A stretch of 64,000 bases of DNA, from positions 3,483,001-3,547,000 of the forward strand of contig NZ_CP036250.1 in assembly GCF_004300825.1 (NCBI RefSeq). Reading direction: 5' to 3'. Position 1 is the stretch's first letter; each line of letters starts with the position of its first letter. This DNA is from Egicoccus halophilus (GTDB lineage Bacteria; Actinomycetota; Nitriliruptoria; Nitriliruptorales; Nitriliruptoraceae). Below, piece after piece: positions 36,716-45,094 of the stretch. The notes beneath the pieces are model-generated. The model did not search any database. It saw only the letters and a list, made by a program, of their open reading frames with translations, and had not been told where the DNA came from. The position numbers and the translations under genes were made by a program.

Positions 36716-37870
36716 TCACCCCTGCGCCCGGGTGAACAGGTCGGTGTAGAGCACCTCGGCCTCCCCGGTGTTCTCGAGGAAGTACAGGTTCTCGCGCACG
36801 TCCTCGTCGGGGTAGATCGCCGGGTTGCTCGTGACCTCCTCGTCGATGAACTCGGTCGCAGCCTCGTTGGGCGAGGCGTAGTAGGTGTAGTTGGTCAGCT
36901 GCGCGCCGTTCTCGGCGTCGAGCATGAAGTTGATGAAGGTGTGCGCCGTGCACGGGCTGTTCGACGAGGTCAGGATCGCCATGTTGTCGGTCCAGATCGT
37001 CGCGCCCTCCTCGGGGATCAGGTAGGCGTAGTTCTCGTCGTCACCGATGTTGTCGAGGATGTTGCCGCTGTAGCCCTGCCCGATGTCGGTCTCGCCGGTG
37101 AGCAGCAGCTCGGAGTACTGGTCGGAGGTGAACGTCACGATCTGCGTGTTCTCCTCGATCAGCTGCGCCGCCTCCTCGAGCTGCGCCTCGTCGGTGGTGT
37201 TCGGGTCGTGGCCGAGGTAGTACAGCGCGGCTCCCATGCTCTCGCGCGGGTCGTCGAGCATCGACAGGTCCAGCCCGTCGCGCAGCTGCGGGTCGAACAG
37301 CCAGCCCCAGGTCGGCTCCGGGTCCGGGCCGGTCGCCTCGAGATTCACGCCCAGCCCGGTCGTGCCCCACTGGTAGGGCCGCGAGTAGGCCAGCTCCGGG
37401 TCGTAGGGCGGGTTGGCGAAGTCCTCGGCGACGTTGTCGGAGTTCGGGATCGCCTCGGCGTCGAGCTCGAGCAGCAGGCCCTCCTCGATCATGATCTCGA
37501 CCATGTAGTCGGACGGGACGATCACGTCGTAGTCGGCGCCACCGGCGCGGATCTGCGCCAGCAGGGCCTCGTTGGAGGTGAAGGTGTCCTCGGTGGCGGA
37601 GACGCCGTACTGCTCGCCGAACGCGGTGAGCAGGTCCGGGTCCATGTACTCCGACCAGTTGTAGAACAGCAGGTCCCCGTCGACCTCGTCGACCTCGCAC
37701 TCGGCGCCGGCCGCGGACGCGTCACCGCCACCGGAGGAGTCGTCGCCGTCCTCGGCGGCCGTCTCGGAGCCCTCGGGGGCCCCGTCGGCGGTCTCACCAC
37801 CGACTTCGCGACCGCAGGCGGCCAGGACCAGGGCGCTGGCCAGCAGCGTTGCCAGCAGGCGAATCCTCAT
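36716..37870 (-). CDS. potD: Spermidine/putrescine ABC transporter binding lipoprotein
   Basis: 384-aa binding protein. The signal ends at the lipobox LVLAAC (Cys19), followed by an acidic Gly/Ser/Glu/Asp linker to about residue 55. The PotD/PotF fold follows: GDLLFYNWSEYMDPDLLTAFGEQYGV, DYDVIVPSDYMVEIM, PYQWGTTGLGVN, and an IPEEGATIWTDNMAIL loop where the aromatic and acidic residues that clamp the amine lie. The ATG at 37870 follows GGGAAGGGAACGTC. It is the last pot gene, after potC, and precedes mmsA. Confidence 0.93.
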   Translation of the reverse strand: MRIRLLATLLASALVLAACGREVGGETADGAPEGSETAAEDGDDSSGGGDASAAGAECEVDEVDGDLLFYNWSEYMDPDLLTAFGEQYGVSATEDTFTSNEALLAQIRAGGADYDVIVPSDYMVEIMIEEGLLLELDAEAIPNSDNVAEDFANPPYDPELAYSRPYQWGTTGLGVNLEATGPDPEPTWGWLFDPQLRDGLDLSMLDDPRESMGAALYYLGHDPNTTDEAQLEEAAQLIEENTQIVTFTSDQYSELLLTGETDIGQGYSGNILDNIGDDENYAYLIPEEGATIWTDNMAILTSSNSPCTAHTFINFMLDAENGAQLTNYTYYASPNEAATEFIDEEVTSNPAIYPDEDVRENLYFLENTGEAEVLYTDLFTRAQG

Positions 37871-37937
37871 ACGACGTTCCCTTCCCTCTTCTCGCAACCG
37901 TTGACTCGTCCCCGGGGCGGCGTGGGCCGCCCCGGCC

Positions 37938-38819
37938 TCACTCCCCCGCGTCCTCCCGACGCCGCGACACCGCCAGTGACAACAGCACGAGCAGGATCGA
38001 CCCGACCAACATCAGGACCGACACCGCGTTGATGAGCGGCGTGACCCCCCGGCGCAGCGAACCGAACACGTACACCGGCAGGGTCGTTGCCCCCGCGCCG
38101 CTCACGAACTCGGTGATCACCACGTCGTCGAGCGACAACGTCAGCGCCAGCAGCGCACCACCGGCGACCCCTGGGGCGATCAGCGGCAGGGTCACCCGCC
38201 GGAACGCCTGCCAGCGGCTGGCGTACAGGTCGGCCGCAGCCTCCTCCAACGCCCCGTCCAACCCGGCGAGCCGCGCACGCACCACCAGCGCCACGAAGGA
38301 GACGTTGAACGCGACGTGGGCCAGCATGATCGTCCCGAGCCCACGGCTGAACTGCACGCCGGTGGCCAGGAAGATCAGATCGAACGCCTGCACGAAGAAC
38401 AGCAGCAGCATCACGGCCATCGTGATGTCCGGGATGATCACCGGCAGGTACAGCAGCCCGTCGAACATGCGCTGCCCGCGGTAACGGAAGCGCTCCATCG
38501 ACAGACCGGCGAGCGTTCCCAGCACCGTCGCCACCACCGTCGAGACCGCCGCGACGACCAGCGAGTTGCGCAGCGCGTCCATCACGCGGGTGTTGCCGAC
38601 CAGTTCGCCGTACCAGCGCAACGACGGCTCGGTCCACACACCCACCCGCTCGTTGTCGTTGAACGAGTAGACGATCAGGACCAGGATCGGCAGGTACAGG
38701 AAGGCGAACACCAGCCACGCGTTGCCGGCCAGCACCCGATCGACCCCCCGGCGCGGCCTGGCGAGCGAGTCGTCGGCGACCTCCGCCCCCGCCCCACCCG
38801 GCATCTCCAGCACACTCAT
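37938..38819 (-). CDS. potC: Polyamine ABC transporter permease (PotC type)
   Basis: 293-aa permease with six membrane segments. It shows the PotC entry LVFAFLYLPILVLIVYSFNDNE and the EAA loop EEAAADLYASRWQAFRRVTLPLIAPGV that contacts PotA. The ATG at 38819 has GGAGGGGG seven bases upstream and is the natural start. The same frame stays open upstream for 77 codons through the tandem repeats (unit 63 bp = 21 codons), which would add a Gly/Arg-rich periodic tail; I regard this as fortuitous. Confidence 0.92.
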   Translation of the reverse strand: MSVLEMPGGAGAEVADDSLARPRRGVDRVLAGNAWLVFAFLYLPILVLIVYSFNDNERVGVWTEPSLRWYGELVGNTRVMDALRNSLVVAAVSTVVATVLGTLAGLSMERFRYRGQRMFDGLLYLPVIIPDITMAVMLLLFFVQAFDLIFLATGVQFSRGLGTIMLAHVAFNVSFVALVVRARLAGLDGALEEAAADLYASRWQAFRRVTLPLIAPGVAGGALLALTLSLDDVVITEFVSGAGATTLPVYVFGSLRRGVTPLINAVSVLMLVGSILLVLLSLAVSRRREDAGE

Positions 38820-38826
38820 GCTGCCC

Positions 38827-39073
38827 CCTCCGAGACCGCTGAAGGCCCCTCCAAACCCCACAGGGGGCCTTTCCCGCCGCTCCGTCCATCCTCCGAGACC
38901 GCTGAAGGCCCCTCCAAACCCCACAGGGGGCCTTTCCCGCCGCTCCGTCCATCCTCCGAGACCGCTGAAGGCCCCTCCAAACCCCACAGGGGGCCTTTCC
39001 CGCCGCTCCGTCCATCCTCCGAGACCGCTGAAGGCCCCTCCAAACCCCACAGGGGGCCTTCACCGCCGCTCAT
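38827..39073. repeat. 63-bp tandem repeat array between potB and potC, about 3.9 copies
   Basis: Units start at 38827, 38890, 38953 and 39016; the first three are identical and the last has a changed 3' end that runs into the potB stop codon. Each unit contains AAGGCCCC and GGGGCCTT (8-bp inverted repeat, about 15 nt apart), so the mRNA can form four hairpins in a row. On the minus strand each unit carries GTCTCGGAGG followed by ATGG; in the copy next to potC this GGAGG is the real ribosome site. The array fills nearly the whole 250-bp potB-potC gap. Confidence 0.95.
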
Positions 39074-39993
39074 AGGTTCTTTCCTCCGGCGCGGAAGTAG
39101 GCCGTCGCGGCGGCCAGCATCACGACCAGGATCGCGACCGACAGCGCCGAGCCGAAGGGCCAGTCGCTCGCGGTCCCGATGAACTGGCGGGCGATGTAGC
39201 TGCCGAGCATCGTCGAGCCGCGCCCGCCGAGGATCTCCGGCGTGACGTAGGCCCCGAACGACGGGATGAACACCAGGATCGATCCGGCGATCACCCCCGG
39301 CCGCGACAGGGGCCAGGTCACCTTCCAGAACGCCTGCCAGCCGCTGGCGTACAGGTCCCGGGCCGCCTCCACCAGCGAGTGGTCGAGGCGTTCGACCGCG
39401 GCGTACAGCGGCAGGATCATGAACGGCAGGTAGCCGTACACCAGCCCGATCATCACGCCGGTCGGCGTGAACAGCAGCGTCGCGTCGATGCCGACCGTCT
39501 GCAGCAGCCGGGTCAGAGGTCCGTCGCTGCCCAGCAACATCCGCCAGGCGTAGGTGCGCACGAGGAAGTTCGACCAGAACGGGATCATGACCAGCACGAG
39601 CAACAGCGCCCGGACCCTGACGGGCCGGGTCGCCAGGTAGTACGCGAACGGATAGGCCAGCACCAGACAGATCAGCGTCGTCACGACGGCGATCCACAAC
39701 GAGCGCCACGCGATGGTGAGCACCAGCGAATCGGTCAGCCGCGCGTAGGAGTCGAGGTTCCAGCCGGCCAGCACGGTGGCGCCCCGCGGCGAGCGGCTCG
39801 CGAACGAGTAGACGACCACGATCAGCAGCGGGGCCGCGAAGAACGCCACGAGATAGGCGAGCCCCGGAAGCCCGATCAGGAAGCCGCGTCGGGAGGCGGC
39901 CTTCTCGGCGTCGCGTTCCAGCCCGGGCCCCGGCGGAGGCGGCTCGTCGTGCAGGTCGGGCTGGACGTCGGGGGGAGGAACGGTCGTCGACAT
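39070..39993 (-). CDS. potB: Polyamine ABC transporter permease (PotB type)
   Basis: 307-aa inner-membrane permease. A Pro/Asp/Glu-rich cytoplasmic N terminus of about 35 residues precedes six membrane segments. PotB features are LPGLAYLVAFFAAPLLIVVVYSF, PFWSNFLVRTYAWRMLLGSDGPL and the EAA loop EAARDLYASGWQAFWKVTWPLSRPGVIAG, then GAYVTPEILGGRGSTMLGSYIARQF. The ATG at 39993 is preceded by GGAGCCGG and lies 13 bp after potA. Its stop overlaps the edge of the 63-bp array. Confidence 0.93.
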   Translation of the reverse strand: MSTTVPPPDVQPDLHDEPPPPGPGLERDAEKAASRRGFLIGLPGLAYLVAFFAAPLLIVVVYSFASRSPRGATVLAGWNLDSYARLTDSLVLTIAWRSLWIAVVTTLICLVLAYPFAYYLATRPVRVRALLLVLVMIPFWSNFLVRTYAWRMLLGSDGPLTRLLQTVGIDATLLFTPTGVMIGLVYGYLPFMILPLYAAVERLDHSLVEAARDLYASGWQAFWKVTWPLSRPGVIAGSILVFIPSFGAYVTPEILGGRGSTMLGSYIARQFIGTASDWPFGSALSVAILVVMLAAATAYFRAGGKNL

Positions 39994-40006
39994 GGTCCGG
40001 CTCCGT

Positions 40007-41155
40007 TCAGTCCTCGAGCACGGTCGCGCTGGCCGGCAGCCAGCGCACCCGCACCCGGTCACCGACGGCGAAGTGCTCGATGCCGGGCGCATTGCCCTGT
40101 CGGACCCGGACGTGCAGGTCCGCGTCGCCGTCGGCCACCACCTCGTAGCTGGTGGCGTTGCCGAGGAAGGTCACCCGCTGCACCCGCCCGTGCACGGCGT
40201 CGAGGGCCGGATCCCGGTCGTGTTCGGGAGATCGCAACCCGATCTGCTCGGGCCGGATCGCGAGCGTGCAGGTGGCACCCTCCGGTCGGCCCGAGGCCAC
40301 GCGTACCGGTGTGCCGTCGACCAACCGCACCGTGTCGGTGTCCACCACGGTCGCCGGCATCAGGTTGGTGTCCCCGATGAAGTCGGCCACGAACCGGGTG
40401 CGGGGGCGGTCGTAGATCTCGGTGGGTGCCCCGACCTGGAGCAGGCGACCACCGTCCATGACCGCGATGCGGTCGGACATCGTCAGCGCCTCCTCCTGGT
40501 CGTGGGTGACGTAGACGAAGGTGATGCCGACCCGTTCCTGCAGTTGCTTGAGCTCGAGCTGCATGGCCTGGCGCAGCTTGAGGTCCAGCGCTCCGAGCGG
40601 CTCGTCGAGCAGCAGCACCTTGGGGTGGTTGACCAGTGCGCGGGCGAGCGCCACCCGCTGCTGCTGCCCACCCGAGAGCTGCTTGGGCCGCCGCGACTCC
40701 CGACCCTGCAGCTGCACCAGCTCGATGACCTCCGCGACCCGCTGGCGCACCTCGCGCTTGTCGACCTTCTGCATCTCGAGGCCGAAGGCGATGTTCTGGG
40801 CCACGCTCAGGTGCGGGAACAACGCGTAGGACTGGAACACGGTGTTGACCGGCCGGCGGTTGGGCGGCAGCAGCCCGACCTCGTCGCCGAAGATGCGGAT
40901 CGAGCCGGCCGTCGGGTACTCGAAGCCGGCGATCATCCGCAGCGTGGTCGTCTTGCCGCACCCCGAGGGCCCCAGCAGACTGAAGAACTCGCCGTCGGCG
41001 ATGTCGAGGTCGATGGCGTCCACGGCGGTCACCGCCTCGGCACCCTTCGGTCCGGGGAACCGCTTGGTCACCCCGTGCAGGGCGACGGCCACACCGGTGG
41101 CGGACGCGGTCGCGTCCACCGGGGGGCGACCGGTCTCGAGCGAGACGTCAGACAC
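40007..41155 (-). CDS. potA: Polyamine ABC transporter ATP-binding protein
   Basis: 382-aa ATPase. Walker A is LLGPSGCGKTTTLRMIAG (about residues 60-77), the Q-loop VFQSYALFPHLSV, the ABC signature QLSGGQQQRVALARAL, Walker B VLLLDEPLGALD and the switch His in VYVTHDQEEALTMSD. A C-terminal TOBE domain begins near residue 290 (TCTLAIRPEQIGL). The start is GTG at 41155 after AAAGGACCGCC. It leads the potABCD block and follows the FAD oxidase by 48 bp. Confidence 0.94.
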   Translation of the reverse strand: MSDVSLETGRPPVDATASATGVAVALHGVTKRFPGPKGAEAVTAVDAIDLDIADGEFFSLLGPSGCGKTTTLRMIAGFEYPTAGSIRIFGDEVGLLPPNRRPVNTVFQSYALFPHLSVAQNIAFGLEMQKVDKREVRQRVAEVIELVQLQGRESRRPKQLSGGQQQRVALARALVNHPKVLLLDEPLGALDLKLRQAMQLELKQLQERVGITFVYVTHDQEEALTMSDRIAVMDGGRLLQVGAPTEIYDRPRTRFVADFIGDTNLMPATVVDTDTVRLVDGTPVRVASGRPEGATCTLAIRPEQIGLRSPEHDRDPALDAVHGRVQRVTFLGNATSYEVVADGDADLHVRVRQGNAPGIEHFAVGDRVRVRWLPASATVLED

Positions 41156-41203
41156 GGCGGTCCTTTCGCGGGGCGGGAACCGGAGCAGGCGGCAGTCTGC
41201 CCG

Positions 41204-42595
41204 TCACGAGTCGAATCCGATGCCGAAACGGTCGAGGAGTGCGAGCCACGAACCCCGCCGACCGCCGCGACGGTCGGCCCGGGCCATCGCGGAACGGGTG
41301 GCCTGCACCCCCACCCAGCGCAACGGCTCGGGCGGGAAGGGCACCGGCGAGGTGCTGGTGAAGGCCAGGCGAAGCAGCGGCGAGTCGGCCGCGGTGAGCC
41401 GGTCGGCCAGGACCCGGCCGGCGAACCGGGTCGCCGCGACACCGAGTCCCGTGTAGCCCAGCGCGTAGTGCACCCGACCACCCAGCGCGTCGCCGAAGGT
41501 GACGGTGAACCGGGTGGTGGTCGCGATCGGCCCGCCCCACCAGCGCTCGAACCGCACGTCGGCCAGCTGCGGGAAGGTCGCTCGGAAATGGCGGGCCAGC
41601 AGGTCGTAGGTCGCTCGGCGATGGTCGAAGCGCGGACCGACCCCGTTGCCGAACCGGTAGACCGCGTCGTACCCGCCCCACAGGATGCGGTCGTCGGCGG
41701 TGAGCCGGTAGTAGTGGAACTGGTTGCCGGCGTCGGCGATGCCCTGGCGGCGTCGCCACCCGATCCTGGCCAGCTGCTCGGCGTTCAGCGGCGCGGTCAG
41801 CAGCACGTAGTCGTGGACGGGCACGAAGTGGCGGGCGGTGCGGCGCAGCACCCGGTGGCTGTAGGCGTTGGTGGCCAGCACCGCCGCACCGGCCAGCACC
41901 TGTCCCTGCGGGGTGCGCACGACGACGTCCGGACCGGCGGGGGTGAACCCGACGACCGGGCTGCCCTCGCAGACCTGCACCCCCCGGCGCATCGCCTCGG
42001 CGGCCAGCGCCCGCACCAGTCGACCCGGGTCGACCAGCGCACCACCGTCGGGCAGGTGCAGTCCGCCCAGGTAGGTGGGTGAGTCCACCTCGGCGCGGAC
42101 CGCGTCGGCGCCGAGCAGCTCGGCGTGCTCCTTCACCTCGGCGTGCAGGGCAGCGGCCTCGGCGAGCTCGTCGACCTGCCAGGGCGCGGTGGCGACCTCG
42201 AGGAGGCCGGTGCGCTCGACCGCGTCGGCCACCCCGAAGCGGGCCGCGTCGGCGAGCAGCCCGTGCAGGTTCTCGTGGCCGAGTCGGGTCAGCTCGGCCA
42301 CCTCGTCGGGGAAGTGACGCCGGGCGTTGGCGATGCCGTGGGTCAGCGAGGGCTCGACGAAACCGCCGTTGCGTCCCGACGCACCGTGGCCGACCCGCTC
42401 GGCCTCGAGCAGCACGACCCGCCGGCCCGGTTCGCGCTCGGTGAGGGACAGCGCCGTCCACAGGCCGGTGAACCCCCCGCCGACGATCACGACGTCGGCG
42501 AGGTGCCGGCCGGTGAGCGGCGGACCCGCCGCGCCGTCGGCGTCCCGCAGCCAGTGGCTGGCGTGGCGGGCGGCCGTCGGCGCGGGCGGGGTCAC
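41204..42595 (-). CDS. FAD-dependent amine oxidoreductase (PuuB/OrdL-like)
   Basis: 463-aa DAO-family flavoprotein. The Rossmann motif is DVVIVGGGFTGLWTALSLTERE (residues about 34-55), then VLLEAERVGHGASGRNGGFVEPS, and a C-terminal GYTGLGVAATRFAGRVLADRL that closes the FAD site. PuuB (gamma-glutamylputrescine oxidase) has this architecture, but no gamma-glutamylputrescine synthetase is nearby, so oxidation of a free polyamine or an N-substituted amino acid is as likely. The start is GTG at 42595, four bases after the ald stop. A second member of the family is at 48560-49930. Confidence 0.82.
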   Translation of the reverse strand: MTPPAPTAARHASHWLRDADGAAGPPLTGRHLADVVIVGGGFTGLWTALSLTEREPGRRVVLLEAERVGHGASGRNGGFVEPSLTHGIANARRHFPDEVAELTRLGHENLHGLLADAARFGVADAVERTGLLEVATAPWQVDELAEAAALHAEVKEHAELLGADAVRAEVDSPTYLGGLHLPDGGALVDPGRLVRALAAEAMRRGVQVCEGSPVVGFTPAGPDVVVRTPQGQVLAGAAVLATNAYSHRVLRRTARHFVPVHDYVLLTAPLNAEQLARIGWRRRQGIADAGNQFHYYRLTADDRILWGGYDAVYRFGNGVGPRFDHRRATYDLLARHFRATFPQLADVRFERWWGGPIATTTRFTVTFGDALGGRVHYALGYTGLGVAATRFAGRVLADRLTAADSPLLRLAFTSTSPVPFPPEPLRWVGVQATRSAMARADRRGGRRGSWLALLDRFGIGFDS

Positions 42596-42599
42596 GCGG

Positions 42600-43682
42600 T
42601 CAGGCCCGCGGCAGGTCGGGGAAGGTCTCGGCGACCACCGGGTGCACCAGGGCACCGTCGGCGACGTTGAGCGCCCCGGACAACGACGCGTCGTCGGGAT
42701 CGGTGACCAGCTGCAGCAGCCGCGGGGTGACGGCGGCCGACAGGGCGGCCGAAGCGGTGCGCGGGAACTGCCCCGGCACGTTGGTCACGCAGTAGTGGAC
42801 GACGCCGTGCTCGACGTAGGTCGGCTCGGACAGCGACGTGGGCCGGGCCGTGGCGATGCAGCCGCCCTGGTCGATGGCCAGGTCGACCACGACGGACCCG
42901 GGCCGCATGGAGGCCACCATCTGCTCGTCGACCACGACCGGTGCCCGGGCACCGGGCACCAGCGCCGCCCCCACCACCAGGTCGGCCTCGCGCACGTGCG
43001 CAGCCACGGCGGCGGGTTCGCTGATCTGGGTCGCGTCGACCGTGCCGTCGAGGTGGTGCTCGTAGAGACGCTGCAGGTCGACGTCCACCCCGGTCACGTG
43101 GGCGTCGAGCCCACGCAGGCCCCGGGCCGCCATCGTGCCGGCCACGCCGAGCCCGATCACGACTGCCTTGGCCGGCGGCACGCCGGCGGCACCACCCATC
43201 AGCGTCCCCGAACCGCCCTGCGCGGCCGAGAGCTTCTCCGCGCCGACGATGGCCGCAGCCCGCCCGGCGATCTCCGACATCGGCGCGAGCAGCGGCAGCC
43301 CGGTGCGGTCGGTGAGCGTCTCGTAGGCGTAGGCGTGGATCCCCGACTCGACCAGGGCGCGGGTCAGCTCCGGCTCGGCCGCCAGGTGCAGGTAGGTGAA
43401 CAGGGTCAGGTCGTCGCGGAAGAACGCGAACTCGTCCGGCTGCGGTTCCTTGACCTTGACGACCACCTCCGCGGCCCAGACCTCGCCGGCGTCGGCGACC
43501 AGCTCCGCGCCGGCGTCGGTGTAGGCGTCGTCGTCGAACCCGGCGCCCGTGCCGGCACCGGCCTGGACCAGGACCCGGTGACCGCGGTCGACGACCGAGG
43601 CGACCGCCGAGGGCGTCAACGACACCCGACGTTCGCGGTCCTTGGTCTCGCTGGGCACACCGATCGTGCGGGTCTCGCTCAT
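42600..43682 (-). CDS. ald: Alanine dehydrogenase
   Basis: 360-aa NAD-dependent enzyme that deaminates L-alanine to pyruvate and ammonia. It carries the family start IGVPSETKDRERRVSLTPSAV, the catalytic Lys in VVVKVKEPQPDEF, His in LFTYLHLAAEPEL, the nucleotide motif VVIGLGVAGTMAARGLRGLDAHVTGVD, and the C-terminal ADLVVGAALVPGARAPVVVDEQMV and YCVTNVPGQFPRTAS. Between the aminotransferase and the FAD oxidase, it would turn the alanine formed by pyruvate-dependent transamination back into pyruvate, pulling the amine route forward. Confidence 0.94.
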   Translation of the reverse strand: MSETRTIGVPSETKDRERRVSLTPSAVASVVDRGHRVLVQAGAGTGAGFDDDAYTDAGAELVADAGEVWAAEVVVKVKEPQPDEFAFFRDDLTLFTYLHLAAEPELTRALVESGIHAYAYETLTDRTGLPLLAPMSEIAGRAAAIVGAEKLSAAQGGSGTLMGGAAGVPPAKAVVIGLGVAGTMAARGLRGLDAHVTGVDVDLQRLYEHHLDGTVDATQISEPAAVAAHVREADLVVGAALVPGARAPVVVDEQMVASMRPGSVVVDLAIDQGGCIATARPTSLSEPTYVEHGVVHYCVTNVPGQFPRTASAALSAAVTPRLLQLVTDPDDASLSGALNVADGALVHPVVAETFPDLPRA

Positions 43683-43731
43683 GCGCTCGCTCCTGCGTGG
43701 CCGCACGGCGCCTGCACCACCGGTCCGGTGC

Positions 43732-45081
43732 TCACAGGGCCACCATGCGCTTGGCTGCCTCGCCCAGCACCTGGTCGAGGATCCCGATGATCTCGCCGAG
43801 GGTCTCCCGGTCGGCGATCAACGGGGGGGACAGCTGGAGCACGGGTTCGTCGCGGTCGTCGGCGCGGCAGATCATCCCGAGCTCGAGCAGACGCGCCGAG
43901 AGGAAGCCGCGTAGCAGCTGCTCGGACTCGACGGCGTCGAACATCACCTTGTGCTCGCGGTCCTTGACCAGCTCGAGCGCCCAGAAGTAGCCGGTGCCGC
44001 GGACGTCGCCGACGATCTCGTGGCGCTCGTACAGGCCACGCAGCTGCTCCTCGAACCAGCTCTCGTTGGCGCGGACGTTGTCGAGCACCCCGAGCTCGTC
44101 GAACAGCCGCAGGTTCTCCAGGGCGACGGCGGCGGCGACCGGGTGACCACCCCAGGTCGCGCCGTGGACGAACATGGTGGTCTTCTCGAGCTGCAACAGC
44201 TTGCTGATGCGCTCGTTGAAGCCGACGCCACCGAGCGGCAGGTAGGCGCTGGTGACGCCCTTGGCGAAGGTGAGCAGGTCGGGGACCACGCCGTACTTCT
44301 CCGCGCCGGTCCAGTACCCGAGGCGCCCGAAGCCGGTGATCACCTCGTCACAGGCGAGCAGGACGCCGTAGCGGTCACAGATCTCGCGCAGCCGGGGCCA
44401 GTAGTCGGCCGGCGGGGTGAAGCAACCACCGGCGTTCTGCACCGGCTCGGCGATCACCAGCGACACCCGGTCCGGGCCGATCTCGAGGATCTTGTCCTCG
44501 ACCGCCTGGGCCGGGTCGTCGTGCTGGGGGCGGTAGGCGTTGGTGTTGGGCACGTAGTGGTGCACGGGACGCAGCGGTTCGAACGGCTCGCGCAGTCCTG
44601 CCAGCCCGGTCACGCCCAGCGCCCCGAGCGTGGTGCCGTGGTAGGCGTAGTTGCGGCTGATGACCTGCGTGCGTTCGGGTTCACCGTTGAGCCGGTGGTA
44701 CTGCTGGGCCATCTTCACCGCCGACTCCACGGCCTCCGAGCCGGAGTTGACGAAGAAGAAGTGGTTCAGGTCCCCCGGGAAGCGCTCCGCGAGTGCCGCG
44801 GCGAGGTCGATCGCGGGCTGATGGGCGTAGGACCAGTTGGTCGCGAACGGCAGCCGGTCCATCTGCGCCCGCGCGACCTGCCCCATCGACGGGTGCCCGT
44901 AGCCGATCTGGGCGCAGAACAGCGCCGAGAGTGCGTCGAGGTAGCGCTTGCCGTCGGTGTCCCAGACGTAGCAGCCCTCGGCACGGTCCATCGTCGGGAT
45001 CGACGGCGCGTCGCCGAGCCAGTCCGAGGTGCGGGTGAAGTGCAGCCACAGGTTGCCCGTGCCCAGTTCCGCGGTGCTCAT
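43732..45081 (-). CDS. Class III aminotransferase (putrescine/omega-amino acid:pyruvate type)
   Basis: 449-aa PLP enzyme. The cofactor Lys is in LLTFAKGVTSAYLPLGGV (about residue 283), the Asp in LLACDEVITGFGRLG, the phosphate pocket in VNSGSEAVESAVKMA and AYHGTTLGALGVTG. The N terminus WLHFTRTSDWLGDAPSIPTMDRAEGCYVWDTDGKRYLDAL and the LFCAQIGYGHP segment match SpuC-like and beta-alanine:pyruvate transaminases. The neighbours ald, patD-like dehydrogenase and mmsA suggest it takes amino groups from putrescine, aminopropionaldehyde-derived beta-alanine or both. The two activities cannot be separated by eye. Confidence 0.87.
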   Translation of the reverse strand: MSTAELGTGNLWLHFTRTSDWLGDAPSIPTMDRAEGCYVWDTDGKRYLDALSALFCAQIGYGHPSMGQVARAQMDRLPFATNWSYAHQPAIDLAAALAERFPGDLNHFFFVNSGSEAVESAVKMAQQYHRLNGEPERTQVISRNYAYHGTTLGALGVTGLAGLREPFEPLRPVHHYVPNTNAYRPQHDDPAQAVEDKILEIGPDRVSLVIAEPVQNAGGCFTPPADYWPRLREICDRYGVLLACDEVITGFGRLGYWTGAEKYGVVPDLLTFAKGVTSAYLPLGGVGFNERISKLLQLEKTTMFVHGATWGGHPVAAAVALENLRLFDELGVLDNVRANESWFEEQLRGLYERHEIVGDVRGTGYFWALELVKDREHKVMFDAVESEQLLRGFLSARLLELGMICRADDRDEPVLQLSPPLIADRETLGEIIGILDQVLGEAAKRMVAL

Positions 45082-45094
45082 ACCGGCGTCCTTG

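Noticed and set aside
38827-39073. CRISPR-like or gene-coding repeat (21-residue periodic peptide).
   Set aside because: No spacers; the open frame follows from the 63-bp unit, and potC has a normal start with a ribosome site after the array.
41204-42595. Naming this gene puuB.
   Set aside because: The fold fits, but the gamma-glutamyl synthetase and hydrolase partners are missing, so the symbol would claim too much.
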